Of a stretch of 12,840 bases of DNA, positions 1 to 7,912 are shown in pieces. A program made the translations under genes and the position numbers. This stretch comes from CAVZLD01 sp964522605 (lineage in GTDB: Bacteria > Planctomycetota > Planctomycetia > Pirellulales > Pirellulaceae), in the NCBI GenBank assembly GCA_964522605.1, contig CAZFWV010000197.1:1-12840 (forward strand). Direction: 5' to 3'. The notes under the pieces are model-generated. The model was not told where the DNA came from. It saw nothing but the letters and a program-made list of their open reading frames with translations, and searched no databases. The stretch's first letter is position 1; each line of letters begins with the position of its first letter.

Positions 1-90
1 GCCCCGCCATCACCTGCATCAGCCACTTCTTCGCAATTCAACAATCGTCATTCATCACTCGCCAATCAATTCGGCCCGCCCGATCGGCGG

Positions 91-303
91 TCAATCCGCG
101 TCCCCGACGCTCTTCTCCCCTCCTACAGCCTCCTGCCTCCAGTCTACAGCCTGCTGAGCCCGTATTTCCTCGCGCCAGACGCGTACGTCGCGCGGTGCCT
201 CCACACCCAGCTTGATCGACGAGCCGCAGCGGCCGACGATCGTGATGCGGATCGAGTCACCGATGAGAATCGATTCGTTTTCTTTCCGTCCTAGAACCAG
301 CAT
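91..303 (-). CDS. csrA: CsrA/RsmA-family carbon storage regulator
   Basis: CsrA is a small dimeric RNA-binding protein that binds GGA motifs in mRNA leaders and alters translation or stability. The 70-residue product begins MLVLGRKENESILIG and continues through IRITIVGRCGSSIKLGVEAP, then RDVRVWREEI. These are the conserved beta-1 strand, the central strands and the VxRxEI-type C-terminal RNA-binding strand of the family. The reading frame extends 25 codons further upstream, but the ATG at 303 is chosen because AAGGAGGG lies 7 nt before it and because CsrA proteins start with MLxLxR. After the helix the tail (about residues 47-70) is not conserved. A small CCGCC/GGCGG hairpin (76-90) follows the stop codon but has no T-run, so a terminator is doubtful. 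The gene is transcribed away from lhr. I am very sure of the family. Flagellar or surface targets are possible but nothing here shows them. Confidence 0.95.
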   Translation of the reverse strand: MLVLGRKENESILIGDSIRITIVGRCGSSIKLGVEAPRDVRVWREEIRAQQAVDWRQEAVGGEKSVGDAD

Positions 304-310
304 CTGAGTA

Positions 311-318
311 CCCTCCTT
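311..318 (-). promoter_or_regulatory. Shine-Dalgarno of csrA
   Basis: Read on the minus strand this is AAGGAGGG, 7 nt before the ATG at 303. It is the strongest ribosome binding site in the window and fixes the csrA start against the longer in-frame reading. Confidence 0.85.
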
Positions 319-349
319 GTGCGATGTTGCATCCGTCGTGTGGATCAAG

Positions 350-378
350 AATCTATTGCGATGCTGAACATGTGTCAA
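350..378 (-). promoter_or_regulatory. Sigma70-like promoter of csrA
   Basis: On the minus strand a perfect -35 TTGACA (373-378) is followed after exactly 17 nt by TAGATT (350-355), which matches the -10 consensus at 4 of 6 positions. Transcription would start near 343 and give a leader of about 40 nt before the csrA ATG. The call rests on consensus match and spacing only. Confidence 0.6.
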
Positions 379-514
379 CCACAGTTTTCACCCTCCAAAG
401 ACACTAAAACGGCGGTGTTTTTGCTTGGCAATTGTCCGTTTTTCGTAGTCGAATTTGTGCGAATTTCCATGTCGCTAACAGGCGGTAGCCTATCGCCTGG
501 GGGACGAAGCCGCA

Positions 515-621
515 GAACGAAGAGCAACCACGGATTTGACGGAAGGTACGGATCTCCGCTGATCAGTCCCCGCCGATCCGTACGCTCCGTCAGATCCGTG
601 GTTTCCTCCTCTCCTTCGTTC
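515..621. repeat. Imperfect inverted-repeat (foldback) element between csrA and lhr
   Basis: Two 27-nt arms, 528-554 and 575-601, are inverted copies matching at 24 of 27 positions around a 20-nt loop. The pairing resumes further out: GAACGAAG at 515-522 pairs with CTTCGTTC at 614-621. The arms are built on the direct word ACGGAT. A separate small 6-bp hairpin (CAGGCG/CGCCTG) lies just to the left at 479-499. The element sits in the divergent spacer of 304-761, which apart from the csrA promoter shows no other gene. It looks like a short non-autonomous dispersed repeat. It could also form an RNA hairpin in the lhr leader. Confidence 0.7.
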
Positions 622-761
622 CCACCTCCACGCGATTCGATCTCGCTTGCCGGCTAGTCAGTCGCAAGAATGGTACGATCAGGGCTCCTGTCGCGACCGA
701 TCCTGTGCTGACGATTCCCTTTCTCTTTGCCCATGCCTCGTTTCCGGCGCGGCCCGTTGTG

Positions 762-3700
762 ATGTCCAATCCGACCACGCAACCCGACTTATTCGATGGC
801 CGAGCTGCGGTATTGGACCTTTTTCATCCAGTCGTGCGGGAATGGTTTGGTCAGGCGTTTTCGGAACCTACGCGCGTCCAGCAGGATGCGTGGCCAGCGA
901 TCGCGTCCGGTCGGAACAGCTTGGTTCTGGCGCCGACCGGGTCTGGCAAGACGCTGGCAGCGTTCTTGGTGGCGATCGATCGGATCATGTTTCCCGACGC
1001 TGGCGTCGTGTCGGGTGAGCCGACTGGGCAATCCGAGCAGCGGGCCGAACGGGTCGCACCGCCATGCGGCAGGGCCACAATCCAACGGGGTGCTACCGTA
1101 CCCGAGTCAGAGTCGCTCCCGTTGGTCGCTCGAATTCTTGCCGAGAGAAGAACATTTTCACCGTTAGCACCGCAGGGAGTTCGCCTGCTCTACATCTCGC
1201 CGCTCAAGGCTCTGGGCGTTGACGTCGAGCGAAACCTGCGAGCGCCGCTGGCGGGCGTTCGGGCGGTGGCTGAGCGGATGGGAGTTGAGTATCACCTGCC
1301 GTCCGTGGGAGTTCGGTCGGGTGACACGCCGGCCAGCGAACGGACGCGCCTGTTGCGCGAGCCACCCGAAATTCTGATTACGACGCCTGAGTCGCTCTAC
1401 TTAATGCTGACCTCGCGTGCGCGAGAAATGTTGCGCCCGGTCGAAACGGTGATCGTCGACGAAATCCACTCCATGGTGGGAACCAAGCGCGGCGTACATC
1501 TGTTCCTCTCACTCGAGCGACTGCAGGACCTGCGCGAGTCGTCTGCCGCTCCATTCCAGCGTGTGGGGCTCTCGGCCACGGTTCGTCCGATCGAAGAAGT
1601 CGCGCGCCTGTTGGGTGGTGCGGAATGGAGCGGCGAAGTCGAGCCGGCGCTGCAGGCGCGACCGGTTGAAATCATTCAGGCGGGGCGTAAGCGGCAGTTG
1701 GATTTGCGGATTGAAGTGCCTGTCGAGGACATGGGACAACTGGCCAGCGCTCAAGTGGACACCGGGCCGGCTGCCGGAGGGCCCGTGATTCCTTCGATCT
1801 GGCCACGTATCCACCCGCGATTAGTGCAGCTGATCCGCGAGCATCGGTCGACGATGATCTTCGTCAACAGTCGTCGGCTCGCCGAACGCCTGGCGGCAGC
1901 GATCAACGAATTGGCTGAAGAAGAAATCGCTTTGGCTCATCATGGCTCCATTGCGAAAGCAACGCGGCTGCAGATTGAAGACCGGCTGAAGCGCGGGCAG
2001 CTACCGGCGATTGTGGCGACGTCGTCTCTTGAACTTGGCATCGACATGGGAGCGGTCGATCTGGTGATTCAGATCGAAGCCCCACCATCCATTGCTTCAG
2101 GGATTCAGCGCATCGGCCGGTCGGGGCATCAGGTGGGAGCCTGTTCGAAAGGAATCGTGTTTCCCAAGTATCGTGGCGACCTGTTGGCGTGTGGAGCGGC
2201 GGCTGAGCGGATGATGGATGGCGAGGTCGAACCGACCTCCTATCCGCGAAACCCGCTGGATGTTTTGGCTCAGCAGCTGGTTGCCATGGTTGCTTTGGAA
2301 AGCGTTTCCGCCGATCAGCTTTATGCCACGGTCCGTCGCGCGGCACCGTTTCATGAGCTACCCCGAAGTTCATTCGATGGTGTTTTGGATTTGTTGGCCG
2401 GTCGATATCCGTCGGACGAGTTTTCTGAATTGCGACCGCGGATCAACTGGGACCGAGTTACTGGAACCGTCGCGCCTCGCCGTGGTAGTCAACGGTTAGC
2501 AATTCTCAATGGTGGGACGATCCCCGATCGCGGTTTGTATGGCGTCTATCTGGTAGGAGCGGAGGACAACCGCAGCCGCGTGGGTGAGCTGGACGAAGAG
2601 ATGGTGTTCGAAACGCGACCGGGCGAGATCTTTCTGCTCGGCGCGTCGTCGTGGCGTGTCGTCGAGATCACCAAGGATCGGGTCCTCGTCAGTCCGGCAC
2701 CGGGCGAGCCGGGAAAGATGCCATTCTGGAAAGGCGAAGGGCCCGGGCGCCCCTTGGAATTTGGTCGTGCAATCGGTCGTCTGACGCGCCAGTTGTTGAG
2801 GCTGCCCGAAAAAGAGGCTCAGGCTCAACTGTGTGAGAATCATGGATTGGATGAGCGTGCCGCGCGAAATCTGCTGCAGTATCTGCGCGACCAGTCGGAC
2901 AGCACGGGCGAGCCTCCGAGTGACACGACGATTGTCGTGGAGAGCTTCCTGGACGAAGTCGGAGACTGGCGGATCGCGGTGCTTTCTCCGTTCGGAGCCC
3001 GCATTCACGCACCCTGGGCGACGGCCGTTGCCGCGCGCCTGCGCGCGGAAGGCCTGGGCGAGATCGATATGATGTGGTCCGACGACGGCATTCTGTTCCG
3101 TTTGCCGGAAGCCAGCCAGTTGCCGTCCGCTGATTTGTTGGTGCCGGATCCGGATGAGGTCGAGCCGATCGTCGTGCGCGAACTCGGCTCGACGGCATTG
3201 TTTGCCGCACGATTTCGCGAGAATGCCGCCCGCGCTCTGCTCCTGCCGCGTCGCCAGCCGGGCCGCCGATCTCCACTCTGGCTGCAGAGACGCCGCGCGG
3301 CCGACTTGTTGTCCGTCGCGGCTCGTTTTCCCGACTTCCCGATCCTGTTGGAAACGTATCGCGAATGTCTTCGCGACGTGTTTGACATCAAGGGACTTCG
3401 GCAAATCCTGCAAGACGTCCGGCGCCAGTCAATTCGGGTTGTCCAGGTGGAAACGCAAACCGCGTCGCCGTTTGCCGCATCGTTGCTGTTTAACTACACG
3501 GCGCATTTCTTGTACGAAGGCGACACGCCGCTGGCCGAGCGACGCGCGCAAACGCTCGCCCTGGACCATGCGCAGCTACGCGAACTCTTGGGCGATGCCG
3601 AACTGCGCGAGCTGCTTTGTGCGGAAGCGGTCGACCAGGTCGTGCGCCAGCTACAGCGACTGGAGGAACAGTTTCGGGCACGGGACGAAGATGACGTTCA

Positions 3701-5432
3701 CGATCTGCTGCGCCAGATTGGTGATTTGACAGAGGAAGAGATCGCGGACCGAACCGCGCCGGAGGCCGTGGCGACCGGCGAGTTGCGGCGCTGGCTGCAG
3801 AACTTGACTGCTCGGCGACGAGTCGTGCAGATCCGGATCGCGGGGGCGACGCGCTACGCGGCGGCGGAAGACGCATCGCGCTTTCGCGACGCGCTGGGGA
3901 TTATGCCGCCCGCCGGTCTTCCGGATGCGTTTCTACAGAATGTCGACGATCCGCTGGGAGACCTCGTGTCGCGTTATGCGCGAACTCATGGTCCCTTCCA
4001 CATCGAGGAACTGGCTCAACGTTTCGACCTGGGGATTGCCCCGGTCCGCACCGCGATCGACAAGCTGGTCGCCGCGGGCAGGATCCTGGAAGGTGAGTTT
4101 CTGCCGGGTGGCCGCGGCCGGGAATGGTGTGATGCGAACGTCTTGCGGCTGCTGAAGCGACGCTCGTTAGCGCGGCTGAGGAAGCAGGTCGAGCCTGTCG
4201 AGCCCGAGATGCTGGCGCGATTCCTGCCCCAGTGGCAAGCCATCACGAATCCCCGCCGCGGATTGGATGGACTGCTGGATGCAATTCAACAGCTCCAAGG
4301 ATTGCCTTTGCCGGCCTCTGTGCTGGAGCAGGAGATTCTGCCGTGTCGCGTCGTCGGTTATCGGCCGGCGGACCTCGATACGTTGTGCACTGCGGGAGAA
4401 GTCGTGTGGCGCGGCTTCGAGAGTCTGGGGAGCGATGATGGACGGGTTGCGCTCTATCTGACGGATCAATTGCTCAATCTCGCCCCGCCACCGATGACCG
4501 TTGACGTTGAATTGGCCGATGCCGTGTCCCAAGAGCTTGCGCGGAGCGGCGCGGTGTTCTTCGAAGATCTGGCGCGCAGCATCGGAGGCTTCCGGAATGA
4601 CGTTCTGACCGCCTTGTGGCAACTGGTCTGGGCGGGCCATGTGACAAATGACACGCTCGCACCACTCCGTTCACTCCGCAGTCGGCGGCGCACCCAACGG
4701 TCTTCGGTCCGTCACCGGTCGGCTCGTGGCTTTCGTTCACGTCGATCCTCGCAACAGCCCGGCTCGGAAGGTCGCTGGTCGCTGCTCGAACGTCCCAGTA
4801 CATCACGACCTTCGCCAACCCAGCAGCAACTGGCTCTCGTTCAGCAGTTGGTCGAACGCTACGGGGTTTTGACGCGAGAGATGATCGCCAACGAAGCGGT
4901 TCGCGGTGGATTCGCCGCCATCTATCCCACACTGAAAGCGATGGAAGAAGCCGGCAAGGTCCGTCGCGGATATTTTGTTGCGGGGTTGGGAGCCGCGCAG
5001 TTCGCGGCTCCTGGAGCAGAAGATCGCTTGCGCGACTCGACCGGTTTGGAACAAACCGCTCCGGTGATTCTGGCCGCGACGGATCCGGCAAACGCGTTCG
5101 GCGGTGCCCTGCCCTGGCCGGCGATCCCCGATGTGGCCGCGCGCCCGCAGCGAGCCGCTGGGGCGCGCGTTATTCTAGATCGAGGTCAATTGCTTGGATA
5201 TCTAAGTCGGACGGGCCAGCACTTAATGACGTTTCTGTCGGATGATCCCGACGAATCCGATGCGTCCGCCGCCATGCTGGCTCAAGCCCTGGCAACCGCT
5301 GCGCAAACCGAACCGGTCTTGCTGGCCCGGATCGATGGTCACGCGGCCCAGCAATCTCCGTTCGCCGCGGTGCTGCAGCGAGCCGGGTTTGTTACAACAT
5401 CCAAAGGATTGCTTTGCCGAGGAAGGTATTGA
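762..5432 (+). CDS. lhr: Lhr-type ATP-dependent helicase (large, full length with C-terminal domain)
   Basis: Lhr is a superfamily 2 enzyme that moves 3'-to-5' on single-stranded DNA using ATP and is linked to DNA repair; the C-terminal domain of the E. coli protein has reported uracil-DNA glycosylase activity. The 1556-residue product is close to the E. coli length (about 1540). Visible motifs are Walker A APTGSGKT (57-64), TTPE (207-210), DEIH (233-236), SAT (271-273), IFVNSRR (366-372), ATSSLELGID (419-428) and QRIGRSGHQVG (449-459). Winged-helix, barrel and Lhr C-terminal repeats follow, ending in the typical GGFAAIYPTLKAMEEAGKVR and ATDPANAFGGALPWP blocks. The frame opens upstream at a GTG (705), but the ATG at 762 gives the usual short N-terminus before LDLFHPVVREWF; neither start has a good ribosome site. 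Unusual parts are an extra segment of about 60 residues after Walker A (about 77-138) and an Arg/Ser-rich linker (about 1296-1351). Confidence 0.95.
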   Translation: MSNPTTQPDLFDGRAAVLDLFHPVVREWFGQAFSEPTRVQQDAWPAIASGRNSLVLAPTGSGKTLAAFLVAIDRIMFPDAGVVSGEPTGQSEQRAERVAPPCGRATIQRGATVPESESLPLVARILAERRTFSPLAPQGVRLLYISPLKALGVDVERNLRAPLAGVRAVAERMGVEYHLPSVGVRSGDTPASERTRLLREPPEILITTPESLYLMLTSRAREMLRPVETVIVDEIHSMVGTKRGVHLFLSLERLQDLRESSAAPFQRVGLSATVRPIEEVARLLGGAEWSGEVEPALQARPVEIIQAGRKRQLDLRIEVPVEDMGQLASAQVDTGPAAGGPVIPSIWPRIHPRLVQLIREHRSTMIFVNSRRLAERLAAAINELAEEEIALAHHGSIAKATRLQIEDRLKRGQLPAIVATSSLELGIDMGAVDLVIQIEAPPSIASGIQRIGRSGHQVGACSKGIVFPKYRGDLLACGAAAERMMDGEVEPTSYPRNPLDVLAQQLVAMVALESVSADQLYATVRRAAPFHELPRSSFDGVLDLLAGRYPSDEFSELRPRINWDRVTGTVAPRRGSQRLAILNGGTIPDRGLYGVYLVGAEDNRSRVGELDEEMVFETRPGEIFLLGASSWRVVEITKDRVLVSPAPGEPGKMPFWKGEGPGRPLEFGRAIGRLTRQLLRLPEKEAQAQLCENHGLDERAARNLLQYLRDQSDSTGEPPSDTTIVVESFLDEVGDWRIAVLSPFGARIHAPWATAVAARLRAEGLGEIDMMWSDDGILFRLPEASQLPSADLLVPDPDEVEPIVVRELGSTALFAARFRENAARALLLPRRQPGRRSPLWLQRRRAADLLSVAARFPDFPILLETYRECLRDVFDIKGLRQILQDVRRQSIRVVQVETQTASPFAASLLFNYTAHFLYEGDTPLAERRAQTLALDHAQLRELLGDAELRELLCAEAVDQVVRQLQRLEEQFRARDEDDVHDLLRQIGDLTEEEIADRTAPEAVATGELRRWLQNLTARRRVVQIRIAGATRYAAAEDASRFRDALGIMPPAGLPDAFLQNVDDPLGDLVSRYARTHGPFHIEELAQRFDLGIAPVRTAIDKLVAAGRILEGEFLPGGRGREWCDANVLRLLKRRSLARLRKQVEPVEPEMLARFLPQWQAITNPRRGLDGLLDAIQQLQGLPLPASVLEQEILPCRVVGYRPADLDTLCTAGEVVWRGFESLGSDDGRVALYLTDQLLNLAPPPMTVDVELADAVSQELARSGAVFFEDLARSIGGFRNDVLTALWQLVWAGHVTNDTLAPLRSLRSRRRTQRSSVRHRSARGFRSRRSSQQPGSEGRWSLLERPSTSRPSPTQQQLALVQQLVERYGVLTREMIANEAVRGGFAAIYPTLKAMEEAGKVRRGYFVAGLGAAQFAAPGAEDRLRDSTGLEQTAPVILAATDPANAFGGALPWPAIPDVAARPQRAAGARVILDRGQLLGYLSRTGQHLMTFLSDDPDESDASAAMLAQALATAAQTEPVLLARIDGHAAQQSPFAAVLQRAGFVTTSKGLLCRGRY

Positions 5433-5461
5433 TTCTTGCCAATGCGGCGTGTGGCGGGTAG

Positions 5462-5510
5462 GAAACAACTTTCGTTTAACCCGTAGCCGAATTCGTGAGA
5501 ATTCGGAGAC
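5462..5510 (+). repeat. 49-nt direct repeat, left copy, abutting the assembly gap
   Basis: The 49 nt ending at the gap are identical to the first 49 nt after the gap (5611-5659). The right-hand half is one copy of the palindromic family with core CCGAATTCGTGAGAATTCGG. Identity from contig edge to contig edge is typical of two contigs that end in the same repeat or overlap, so the two copies may be one sequence counted twice. Confidence 0.9.
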
Positions 5511-5610
5511 NNNNNNNNNNNNNNNNNNNNNNNNNNNNNNNNNNNNNNNNNNNNNNNNNNNNNNNNNNNNNNNNNNNNNNNNNNNNNNNNNNNNNNNNNN
5601 NNNNNNNNNN
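5511..5610. other. Assembly gap of 100 N
   Basis: Exactly 100 undetermined bases, the usual placeholder for unknown gap size. It lies in the non-coding spacer between lhr and the sulfatase gene. The flanks share 49 identical bases, so the true sequence here may be absent, or may be a tandem repeat array. Confidence 0.95.
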
Positions 5611-5659
5611 GAAACAACTTTCGTTTAACCCGTAGCCGAATTCGTGAGAATTCGGAGAC
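5611..5659 (+). repeat. 49-nt direct repeat, right copy
   Basis: This is the right-hand copy of the 49-nt sequence that also ends at 5510. It carries the left arm of the inverted palindrome pair described at 5631-5737. Confidence 0.9.
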
Positions 5660-5737
5660 GGCCGAGGTGAACCTGTCAGGTGAACACGACTCACACCTCA
5701 GGGCAGGCGACTCCGAATTCTCACGAATCCGGCTACG
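5631..5737. repeat. Inverted pair of EcoRI-core palindromic repeats (BIME-like)
   Basis: Arm 5631-5657 and arm 5711-5737 are inverted copies, 27 nt each with one mismatch, separated by 53 nt. Each arm contains its own small palindrome: CCGAATTC and GAATTCGG around a GTGA spacer (one arm has a single change). The structure resembles bacterial REP/BIME units, where two palindromes face each other. It lies upstream of the sulfatase gene and would form a long stem in RNA or single-stranded DNA. Apart from these repeats and the gap I see nothing else in 5433-5833. Confidence 0.85.
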
Positions 5738-5833
5738 AACAATTTTGCTTGCCGAGCGACGGTCTACCGACTCCGCCCGATTCGCAACTTCAAACGGACT
5801 TTGGCGTAACCGAGATGAAATAAGGTTTCCATC

Positions 5834-7774
5834 ATGTCATCACGACGAACCCCAAATCGTTTCATGGCCGTGCGGTCTTTACTGTGCGTGTTGGTCGTTT
5901 TCTGTAGCAACGCGATCGGCCAAGTTGTTCCAGCTACGACCGAACAAAAACCCGATCAACGCCCCAATATCCTGTGGATCACCGTGGAAGACATGAGTCC
6001 GCAGTTGGGATGTTACGGTGACTCGCAGGCGAAGACTCCGCACCTGGATGAGTTTGCTCGCCATGCGGTGCGTTATCAAAACGCGTTCGCGACAGCTCCG
6101 GTTTGTTCTCCAGCCCGCAGTTGCCTCATCACTGGGCTCTACGCCACATCGCTGGGAACGCAACGGCTGCGGTCTCACTTTCCTGTTCCTGACTGGTGTC
6201 GGCCCTTCCCACAGTACCTGCGCGAAGCAGGTTACTTCACGACGAACAATGTGAAGACCGATTACAACGTGCGAGACGAAGCAGCGATGATCCGCGCTGC
6301 ATGGGATCGAAGTAGCAGTTCGGCCCACTGGCGGGACCGGTCTCCGGACCAGCCGTTCTTCAGCGTAATCAACCTGATGACGACGCACCAATCGCGAACG
6401 TGCGTGTATCCGTTCGAACAATTTGAGCGGGAGGTCGGATCGCAACTTTCTCCGGAGCAGCGGCACGATCCGAGCGATTTGGTCCTGCCTCCCTACTATC
6501 CCGACACGCCGCTTGTGCGACGGACGTGGGCGCGCTACTACGATTGCATCACGGCAATGGATCAACAGGTCGGACAGATTCTGCGCGATTTGGAGGAAGA
6601 CGGTTTGGCGGACAACACCATCGTCTTCTTCTACTCGGACCACGGAATGGGCATGCCACGTGGGAAACGAGTGCTGCACGACAGCGGGATGCGCGTTGCG
6701 ATGCTGGTGCGTTTTCCTGAGAAATACCAGCATCTTGCCCCATCAGGACCGGGTACAACCACGGATCGCCTCGTCAGCTTCGTGGATTTCGCTCCCACCG
6801 TGCTTTCCATCGCCGGACTGCACCCTCCTGGGACAATGCAGGGTGCAGCGTTCTTGGGATCTTGGACCTCTGCTCCGCGACAATATGTCTTTGGTGCGCG
6901 AGATCGAGTTGACGAGGTGTATGATCTGTCGCGCTCGGTCCGCGATGATCGCTATCTATACATCCGTAACTACATGCCGCACCAATCCTGGATGCCGCCC
7001 GAGTACTACTCGGACCAGGCAGAAATGCGCCGAGAACTGGCCACGCTGCGCGATGCAGGGCAATTGGACGAGGCGCAGATGACTTATGCCGCACCGCGTC
7101 GCAGTCAGGAAGAGTTGTACGATACGTGGTCCGATCCGCATCAATTGCGCAATCTGGCTGAGTCAGTGTCGCATCAGAGTGTCCTGCAGCGAATGCGTTC
7201 GCAACTTGGTCAATGGGTGCGAAGCACAAGAGATGTGGGATTCCTGCCAGAATCGATGGTATGGTCGCGGCTGAATGGGGTTACACCGTGGGATCTGGCC
7301 CGGGATCCGTCGCGTTACTCGCTCGAGAAAATCCTGCACGCTGCCGAACAGGTTGGCAGCGAAGATGCCATCCAGGAACAAATTCGCTGGCTATCCGATT
7401 CGGATCCGGCCGTTCGCTATTGGGCGGCCGTCGGATTGAAGGCGTCCACATCCGCCGACCCGCCGGTGCTCGATGCGCTGCGGGTCGCCTTGGAGGATCC
7501 GACTCCGAGTGTTCGCATTGAGGCAGCCGGGGCCCTGGCCGGCCTGGGTGACTCGGATCTCGCGACCCACGTCCTGTTGGCGGAATTGGACAGTGAGCAG
7601 CCTGAGGTCGTGCTGCACGCAATCCGAACACTGCAACGGATGCCGTCCCTGGATCCCTCCCTCTTGCCTACCGTAGAAAAAGTGAAAGAACGTGCAGCTC
7701 ATCTGGAGGAGACGTCGGAGGACCCCTGCTGGATGTTTGTCCGCTTCAGCGCCGAAGCGATTCTGCAGCGTTAA
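5834..7774 (+). CDS. Secreted sulfatase, heparan-N-sulfatase-like, with C-terminal HEAT-like repeats
   Basis: A type I sulfatase hydrolyses sulfate esters or sulfamates using a formylglycine made from cysteine. The 646-residue product has an N-terminal signal peptide (about residues 11-29, hydrophobic core RSLLCVLVVFCSNAIG), so it acts outside the cytoplasm. The domain starts at RPNILWITVEDMSP (43-56; E52 and D53 are likely calcium ligands). CSPAR at 91-95 holds the cysteine to be modified (C91), and YSDHG (D269, H270) and K278 complete the site. The overall pattern is closest to N-sulfoglucosamine sulfohydrolase-like enzymes, but the substrate cannot be fixed from sequence. Residues about 511-620 form two to three HEAT-like helical repeats (for example SDSDPAVRYWAAVGL and DPTPSVRIEAAGALAGLG), an addition to the ordinary sulfatase fold. 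The start is supported by AAGG 8-9 nt upstream. A maturase that converts the cysteine is not in the window. The truncated hexapeptide gene starts 12 nt after the stop. Confidence 0.9.
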   Translation: MSSRRTPNRFMAVRSLLCVLVVFCSNAIGQVVPATTEQKPDQRPNILWITVEDMSPQLGCYGDSQAKTPHLDEFARHAVRYQNAFATAPVCSPARSCLITGLYATSLGTQRLRSHFPVPDWCRPFPQYLREAGYFTTNNVKTDYNVRDEAAMIRAAWDRSSSSAHWRDRSPDQPFFSVINLMTTHQSRTCVYPFEQFEREVGSQLSPEQRHDPSDLVLPPYYPDTPLVRRTWARYYDCITAMDQQVGQILRDLEEDGLADNTIVFFYSDHGMGMPRGKRVLHDSGMRVAMLVRFPEKYQHLAPSGPGTTTDRLVSFVDFAPTVLSIAGLHPPGTMQGAAFLGSWTSAPRQYVFGARDRVDEVYDLSRSVRDDRYLYIRNYMPHQSWMPPEYYSDQAEMRRELATLRDAGQLDEAQMTYAAPRRSQEELYDTWSDPHQLRNLAESVSHQSVLQRMRSQLGQWVRSTRDVGFLPESMVWSRLNGVTPWDLARDPSRYSLEKILHAAEQVGSEDAIQEQIRWLSDSDPAVRYWAAVGLKASTSADPPVLDALRVALEDPTPSVRIEAAGALAGLGDSDLATHVLLAELDSEQPEVVLHAIRTLQRMPSLDPSLLPTVEKVKERAAHLEETSEDPCWMFVRFSAEAILQR

Positions 7775-7786
7775 CGTGGATCAATC

Positions 7787-7912
7787 ATGACTGGTTTCGA
7801 TTTTCGACATCACGCCGAACAAGTGGATCCCGCGGCGCATATTGCTCCGAGTGCCGTCGTCGTGGGGGATGTCACATTGATGTCGGAGGGAAGGAGAATT
7901 GGCCGCGGATAA
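7787..7912 (+). pseudogene. Truncated left-handed beta-helix (gamma-carbonic-anhydrase-like) gene remnant
   Basis: The 41-codon frame starts 12 nt after the sulfatase stop and encodes MTGFDFRHHAEQ, then VDPAAHIAPSAVVVGDVTL. The second part is the characteristic N-terminus of gamma-carbonic-anhydrase and hexapeptide-transferase proteins, where the first turn of the beta helix (HPxAxIAPxAxVxGDVxxG) begins. Family members run on for about 150 more residues, with WxGxVLRGD next. Here recognisable sequence stops after about residue 32, and the frame ends at a TAA inside a composite repeat. No later turns of the helix appear in any frame up to the ACP gene. It is therefore a broken gene, probably cut by insertion or deletion at the repeat. 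The alternative, a functional 41-residue peptide, seems unlikely. Confidence 0.6.

Noticed and set aside
76..90. Terminator hairpin after csrA
   Set aside because: A CCGCC/GGCGG stem of 5 bp exists, but no T-run follows on the minus strand.
630..680. Promoter for lhr
   Set aside because: TTGCCG and TACGAT are present but 21 nt apart, too far for a sigma70 promoter; no better pair was seen.
2496..3413. A 305-residue open frame on the minus strand
   Set aside because: It lies entirely inside lhr, has no recognisable motif, and such antisense frames are common opposite GC-rich genes.
5879..6733. A 284-residue open frame on the minus strand
   Set aside because: It is opposite the sulfatase coding sequence, with no signal or domain of its own.
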